The notes below the pieces were generated by a model. It ran no database searches. It was not told where the DNA came from and saw only the letters and a list, made by a program, of their open reading frames with translations. This document shows positions 60,249 through 64,000 of a stretch of 64,000 bases of DNA, one piece after another. The position numbers and the translations under genes are program-made. This DNA comes from an uncultured Eubacterium sp. (lineage in GTDB: Bacteria > Bacillota > Clostridia > Lachnospirales > Lachnospiraceae), in assembly GCA_947178105.1 (NCBI GenBank), contig CAMWXD010000005.1:51547-115546 (forward strand), written 5' to 3'. Every line of letters begins with the position of its first letter. The first letter of the stretch is position 1.

Positions 60249-61241
60249 TTATGATGATGACGAAGAATTCGCAGCAGTAACCGTAATTGAGGCAACCAGC
60301 GCCGCGCATAACGCCGTCTCCTGCGCAATTACCATCGCCATCGTACCGCTGACCGCTGCTGCCTGCAATGGCAGCTCTTCCACATAATCTTTCTGCGCCA
60401 GCATTCCCGCATACATCATCCGCTGCTTTGCCGTAATGCCGCCCCAAAAGCCAAACCCTTTCTGCTTGGCAAGCCATGTATCAATCTCCATCAGTTCCTG
60501 CACGATTTCTTTTACCGGAACCTTTGTCATAGCAAGCACACCCAAGGCTGGCAGCTCATAATTCGTCCCGTATTTTCCGCCCGCTTCCCGCAAGCTTTGA
60601 TAGAGCTGCATTGTTTTTTCGCATTTCACTTCCGCCGGCTCGTCAAAAAGCGCCAGCACATGCGAAAGCGACTGCACTGCGTTTACATGGACAAACTGCT
60701 GCTTTAATATTTTATAACACTTCTCCATATCCTCGATCAGCCTGTCATCTGACTGATTTGACAATGCCAGCATCGCGCAGAACGGGCTGTCTTCAGAAGA
60801 AGTCAAAAACGGGTGCTCTTTGCGCATCCGGTCATAAAGCCTTCTTGTCCGTGCCGCCAGTTCCTCATATCTTTCCTCTTTTGCCATCTGCACGATCATC
60901 ATTGCTGCAAGCGGCAGATACGAAGACTGCCAGAACTCCTTTTTCAAAAGCCCATAAACCGTCAGCCCCTTATCCAGCGTACCGTCCAAATCCCCGCTGG
61001 CAGCTAAGATTGCCGCCGTCGGCACCTTCACCATCCCCCTGAAATTGGAAAATACCCCGACCTTTTGTGCAATCAGCTTTTTACTTTCACGCAAAAGCTT
61101 TTCATCTGCAAGCTTTCCTTTCATCGTAAAGATAATCGCACTCGCCAGGCAAATCTGTCCGCTTTCCCACGGAAAGGCCTCTCTGACTGTGTCCCGGTTC
61201 TGAATCAGCATACTGCCGTATTTTTGTGACAATTCTTTCAT
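60249..61241 (-). CDS. DUF4003 family protein
   Basis: About 330 residues, helical and soluble: SQKYGSMLIQNRDTVREAFP, LLRESKKLIAQKVGVFSNFR, AAILAASGDLDGTLDKGL, YASYLPLAAM-like SSYLPLAAMMI and GFGFWGGITAKQRMMYAGML, matching DUF4003 of Firmicutes. GGAGG lies 7 nt before ATG 61241. Ends in a Ser run. Function unknown. Confidence 0.8.
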   Translation of the reverse strand: MKELSQKYGSMLIQNRDTVREAFPWESGQICLASAIIFTMKGKLADEKLLRESKKLIAQKVGVFSNFRGMVKVPTAAILAASGDLDGTLDKGLTVYGLLKKEFWQSSYLPLAAMMIVQMAKEERYEELAARTRRLYDRMRKEHPFLTSSEDSPFCAMLALSNQSDDRLIEDMEKCYKILKQQFVHVNAVQSLSHVLALFDEPAEVKCEKTMQLYQSLREAGGKYGTNYELPALGVLAMTKVPVKEIVQELMEIDTWLAKQKGFGFWGGITAKQRMMYAGMLAQKDYVEELPLQAAAVSGTMAMVIAQETALCAALVASITVTAANSSSSS

Positions 61242-61296
61242 TTCTTTTCCTCCTGTTGCAAAAGAATCTCGCTTTCTTATTTTACCACGAGACATT

Positions 61297-61461
61297 TCAC
61301 AGGACAAGGAGATTATTTGAGGTGAGCCATTCACAAGGCTCCGTAGTCAGAAGCAACATTAGATACAGTTGCCTTGCTAACCCCGTAAGATTTAATTTAA
61401 TATTATCACCGCTTAATATGCATTCCTCCTCATCATCTGTTACAGAAGACAAGCATCTCAT
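61297..61461 (-). CDS. Small ORF, second of a coupled pair
   Basis: 54 residues from ATG 61461, MRCLSSVTDDEECILSGDNI at its start. AAGGAG lies 11 nt upstream and the start overlaps the previous stop (ATGA). No family recognised. It lies beside mobile-element relics and may be a remnant. Confidence 0.3.
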   Translation of the reverse strand: MRCLSSVTDDEEECILSGDNIKLNLTGLARQLYLMLLLTTEPCEWLTSNNLLVL

Positions 61462-61598
61462 TTAAGTATCAACTCCTTAACTTCTGAATCGCAATCAACT
61501 ATATATTTACCTGGCCTGATATCATATATAATATCAGCATAATCTGTACCACTAAGTAATAAAGATAATAACAGTTCTCCATCTATGTTAAATATCAT
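61458..61598 (-). CDS. Small ORF, first of a coupled pair
   Basis: 46 residues, MIFNIDGELLLSLLLSGTDY at its start and DIRPGKYIVDCDSEVKELI later; an AAGGTC SD precedes ATG 61598. Coupled by ATGA to the next ORF. Divergent from the recombinase relic. Unknown; possibly a short regulatory or immunity gene of the former element. Confidence 0.35.
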   Translation of the reverse strand: MIFNIDGELLLSLLLSGTDYADIIYDIRPGKYIVDCDSEVKELILK

Positions 61599-61651
61599 TG
61601 CTGACCTTCGTTTAATTAGATACTATACACCATGAAAGAGAGGGCGAAAGC

Positions 61652-62223
61652 ATGAGTAAATCAATCATTTTTGGATATGCGAGAATAAGCACAATGAAAC
61701 AGAGAATAGAAAGACAGATTGACAATATCAAGCGTGAATATCCGGGGCGGTTATCATAACAGAGGAATACACAGGCACAACTACAGACCGCCTAAAATGG
61801 AATAAACTGGTAGAGCAGATAAAGAAAGAATCTGCAAACGGTACAGATATAACGCTTGTATTTGATGAAATGTTTAATATGGGCGTTCATCTGGTATTCC
61901 TTAAAGAGCCGCATATAAACAATAGTGTATATAGGGATAAGCTGAATAGACAAATAGAGAGGTTAGCAGGAACAGGGAGCAGGGCAACAAATAAATTGTT
62001 AGATACTATGTTAACTGCATTGCACGAATATACTATTGATATTGTAAAAGAACAGATAGAGATTGCATTTAAGACAGCACAAGCAGAGGTTGATTATTTG
62101 CACCAGAGGACAAGCGAGGGCGTGAGGAAAGCACAGGCGGCAGGAAAGCAGGTAGGCAGAGCCAAAGGAAGCACAATAAGAGGGCATGGGAAGCACGTTT
62201 TAACTGCAATGTGCAATTCATAG
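61652..62223 (+). pseudogene. Serine recombinase (resolvase) relic
   Basis: ATG 61652 opens MSKSIIFGYARISTMKQRIE with the catalytic-Ser YARIST motif, then a frameshift near 61740-61750 gives a TAA. The other frame continues AVIITEEYTGTTTDRLKWNK and LVFDE, but the SRxSR segment that should follow is missing. The E-helix (EAxxxxxYLHQRTSEGVRKA-type) and the DNA-binding tail AGKQVGRAKG follow, cut short at 62223. Two lesions, so inactive. Confidence 0.75.
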
Positions 62224-62307
62224 GCAGGCAGTACAGCAGATTCGGCGTTGCTTCCCTTTACTTATTGCGCCTACTCAAAATTATATCAGAAAGTAGGTGT
62301 ATTGCAA

Positions 62308-63045
62308 TTATGACAAATGAAATGCTTGTAGAGAGGATCCGGGGGCGGCTTTTCCGTATCTAAAAATATGCAATCACTGTATAAGGACAGCCTGCCGCTG
62401 ATTAAAAAATTCATACAGCCTTATACCGCCTATGAGTGTGAAGCTGGCCTATTGCAAGAATCCTATTTTGGATTGCGGGAAGCGGTACAGCATTATGAAA
62501 CGTCTGCAAATGTGCGGTTTATGACCTATGCGGAATACTGGATAAAACAATCAGTACAGCGGTATCATGAAAAATGCGGCTCTACCGTCCGCATACCGAG
62601 CCACACAAGGCAGAAAATAACACGCCTGCAAAGAGCCATAGACCAGATAGGGCAGGAACAGGGCAGGGAGCCAAAAGCAGCGGAGATAGCGGCTTTATCG
62701 GGCGTATCAGTGGAAGAAGTGCAGGAGATACAAGGCTATATGCAATCGGTAGTAAGTTTAGATACGCCGATAGCAGAGGATAACAGCTTGACACTTGCGG
62801 ACACTCTACAAGCCGATTTAAACATCGAAAATGATATGGTTGAAATATATGGCGAACACTCTAAAAATGAATTATGGGGCATTGTAGAGCGTTATACAGC
62901 CGTAAAAGAGAATGAAATAATCAAAGAAATTTTTCTGCATGGTAAGGCTATGGCGCAAGTGGCAAGGGAACAAGAATTGTCTTTTGACAGGATACGCCAG
63001 ATAAAGGAAAAAGGGCTGCGAAAACTGAAAACAGGCAAGGCGTGA
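62308..63045 (+). pseudogene. Sigma-70-family factor of an integrative element, frameshifted at the N-terminus
   Basis: ATG 62308 starts MTNEMLVERIRG, then a G-run (GGGGGCGG, about 62340) shifts the frame. The second frame reads GFSVSKNMQSLYKDSLPLIK and remains open to 63045 through sigma region 2 (EAVQHYETSANVRFMTYAEY, YWIKQSVQR), region 3 (IPSHTRQKITRLQRA, SVEEVQEIQ) and region 4 (VAREQELSFDRIRQIKEKGL). An ATG at 62368 could still give 225 residues, so a shortened factor may be made. Confidence 0.6.
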
Positions 63046-63267
63046 ATTACTGGAAAAGTTTGATATTGCTGAAGCCGGACTGTTCCGGGGCGGCTTGACA
63101 AGCTACAAAGAGCATAATTTTACTTCTATTGTGGAGCATTTAGCAGAAAGCGACTGGAAGCAGAAACACTCTATAAGCGGCATTTAGCGGAGATTGAGAA
63201 AATGCACAGAAAAAGGCTTGTTCGAAATTCGGAAAAGCCGGAAAATAAAAAGGATATTGCCCAATAA
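63041..63267 (+). pseudogene. Frameshifted relic after the sigma factor
   Basis: One frame reads RELLEKFDIAEAGLFRGGL and IVEHLAESDWKQ to a stop at 63187; another takes over at about 63163 with ETLYKRHLAEIEKMHRKRL to a stop at 63267. No start codon. Together they look like the end of a mobile-element protein I cannot name. Confidence 0.4.
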
Positions 63268-63285
63268 GGGAAATTGTGTTATATT
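63257..63285 (+). promoter_or_regulatory. Promoter of the small toxin gene
   Basis: TTGCCC (63257-63262), 17-bp spacer, TATATT (63280-63285). The mRNA would start near 63292, giving a leader of about 93 nt. Confidence 0.55.
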
Positions 63286-63337
63286 GTCGATATGGGAAAA
63301 CCATAGAGCCAGGCGGCTTTACCCCTCTTTTTCATTC

Positions 63338-63378
63338 GGAGGGCGTATAAATGCCCTCCAGACGAAAGAAAGGAGGGC
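63338..63378 (+). promoter_or_regulatory. Alternative hairpins that can hide the toxin SD
   Basis: GGAGGGC occurs at 63338-63344 and again as the SD at 63372-63378; GCCCTCC (63353-63359) lies between and is complementary to both. Pairing with the first frees the SD, pairing with the second hides it. Confidence 0.6.
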
Positions 63379-63384
63379 GATACA

Positions 63385-63480
63385 ATGTATGTTACATATC
63401 AGGATTTAATCCAGATTGGTATACTCATTGTTTCCCTTGCGAATTTGCTTTATCAAATTTACAAGGGAAAAAAGAAATAG
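63385..63480 (+). CDS. 31-residue holin-like / type I toxin peptide
   Basis: ATG 63385 opens MYVTYQDLIQIGILIVSLAN, then LLYQIYKGKKK and TAG. One membrane helix (about 9-26) and a lysine tail, the layout of the TxpA/BsrG and putative holin-like toxins of Firmicutes. AAAGGAGGGC lies 6 nt upstream. Its 3' UTR is covered by an antisense transcript, as in bsrG/SR4 and txpA/RatA. Expected to damage the membrane when over-produced. Confidence 0.75.
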   Translation: MYVTYQDLIQIGILIVSLANLLYQIYKGKKK

Positions 63481-63588
63481 CCGCCACTACCGCAAATAGT
63501 GACGGCTTGCCTTTACAACGCAAAGCGTAAAGGTAGGAATTAAACATTATTCGGGGTAGAGCCGCTTCTATGGCTTTTCCCCTTTTCT
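63481..63588 (-). ncRNA. Antisense antitoxin RNA
   Basis: On the minus strand TTGAAA (63623-63618), 17-bp spacer and TATATT (63600-63595) predict a start near 63588. The RNA ends at GCCGTCACTA/TAGTGGCGGC followed by TATTTCTTTTTT (just past 63481). It contains two further hairpins (CCTTTAC/GTAAAGG and GGGG..CCCC) and is complementary to the 3' UTR of the toxin mRNA, so it can act as the antitoxin. Confidence 0.65.
63554..63586 (+). terminator. Terminator of the toxin mRNA
   Basis: GGGG-TA-GAGCC and GGCTT-TT-CCCC pair and are followed by TTTTC on the plus strand. The sense mRNA thus overlaps the antisense RNA by about 100 nt. Confidence 0.5.
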
Positions 63589-63594
63589 ACGTCT

Positions 63595-63623
63595 AATATA
63601 GCATATCTGCAATCAGATTTCAA
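63595..63623 (-). promoter_or_regulatory. Promoter of the antisense RNA
   Basis: TTGAAA, 17-bp spacer, TATATT on the minus strand. Confidence 0.6.
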
Positions 63624-63870
63624 TAGACTTTTTTATCTGCTGCAATTAGTCTTTTGCCAAAATCATATAATATTCCGCTAATTGTATGCACAATTTAGAA
63701 ACAAATTTATATTACAAAGAATAGATTTTATTAATTATCTCTTCATAGTAGCAATTAATTCTTGATGAATTTATACAATTTAATGCAAATGACTAATTAC
63801 AATTTAGCTGGTACATACTGAAAAATATCCACTGTATTACATAAAGCAATTTACAAATTTATACGCTAAA
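63624..63870. other. A/T-rich intergenic stretch
   Basis: No SD-preceded ORF, strong hairpin or repeat seen. Very A/T-rich compared with the chromosome around it, consistent with acquired DNA. Confidence 0.4.
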
Positions 63871-64000
63871 CTATTTAGGGTTGTTGGTATAGCTCAGTCC
63901 GATCCTGTAAAAAAGATCCCTCATTCCGCGTTCCGAGAATTTTATCTGGAAACGTTCCTCCACCAGGCGGCAGGCCAGCGGGGCTGTCCAGTTTGCAAAA
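63871..64000 (-). pseudogene. IS630-like transposase fragment (runs off the window)
   Basis: On the minus strand the frame entering from 64000 reads NWTAPLACRLVEERFQIKFS, then ERGMRDLFYRIGLSYT, the second winged helix of IS630-family transposases. It then breaks into NNPK and TAG instead of the expected RPTYTL-type linker before the DDE domain. Truncated by rearrangement or frameshift; the 5' part lies outside the window. Confidence 0.6.

Overview
The window looks like a chromosome segment of a spore-forming Clostridia member, most likely Lachnospiraceae. The evidence is moderate GC, strong Shine-Dalgarno sites, a CotF-like coat protein, a T-box-controlled threonyl-tRNA synthetase without a TGS domain, NiaR control of NAD synthesis, a DIP1984 protein, and many Bce/Bcr-type ABC transporters paired with two-component systems. 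The family assignment is an inference from gene content.

Layout. 1-1412: no conventional gene, but a strongly promoted and terminated ~1.1-kb transcript carrying about ten tandem repeats. Each repeat is a ribosome-binding site plus AUG that opens a tiny ORF, and six in a row encode pentapeptides. 1422-4546: PilZ and chemoreceptor operon (c-di-GMP/chemotaxis), then a YgjP-type metalloprotease. 4707-11227: three regulator-transporter cassettes (TetR-ABC, TetR-MFS, GntR/YtrA-ABC) with recognisable operators. 11347-13238: a two-repeat lipoprotein and a decayed PIN module. 13528-18357: BceRS-BceAB-like detoxification module. 18422-20849: DinJ with a decayed YafQ, a candidate structured RNA beside a DIP1984 gene, and an EFR1-type flavodoxin/ferredoxin. 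21070-25477: AgrC/AgrA-like pair, CotF-like protein, ABC exporter. 25670-29006: YoeB toxin-antitoxin pair, GNAT protein, OmpR-type system.

29110-34002: phosphoesterase and the divergent NAD locus (nadB-nadC-niaR against nadA) with a shared operator region. 34088-41071: DUF2520 dehydrogenase, orphan response regulator, ABC exporter, and an RR-ABC-ABC-HK antibiotic-response module. 41106-46551: a very large SbcC with SbcD. 46579-50017: PIN toxin-antitoxin pair, a conserved hypothetical, an NSS transporter. 50114-57853: a two-component system that appears to control an adjacent binding-protein-dependent importer through a shared 16-bp box; a 159-bp palindromic element lies between them. 57996-61241: thrS with T-box leader, and a DUF4003 gene. 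61297-64000: a decayed mobile-element region (frameshifted serine recombinase, frameshifted sigma factor, IS630-like fragment) that still holds an apparently intact type I toxin/antisense-RNA locus.

The strongest candidate for an undescribed system is the minigene-array RNA at the left end. Next are the type I locus at 63.3-63.6 kb, the palindromic element at 53.2 kb and the DIP1984-linked RNA at 19 kb. All function calls come from reading the sequence; no database search was run.
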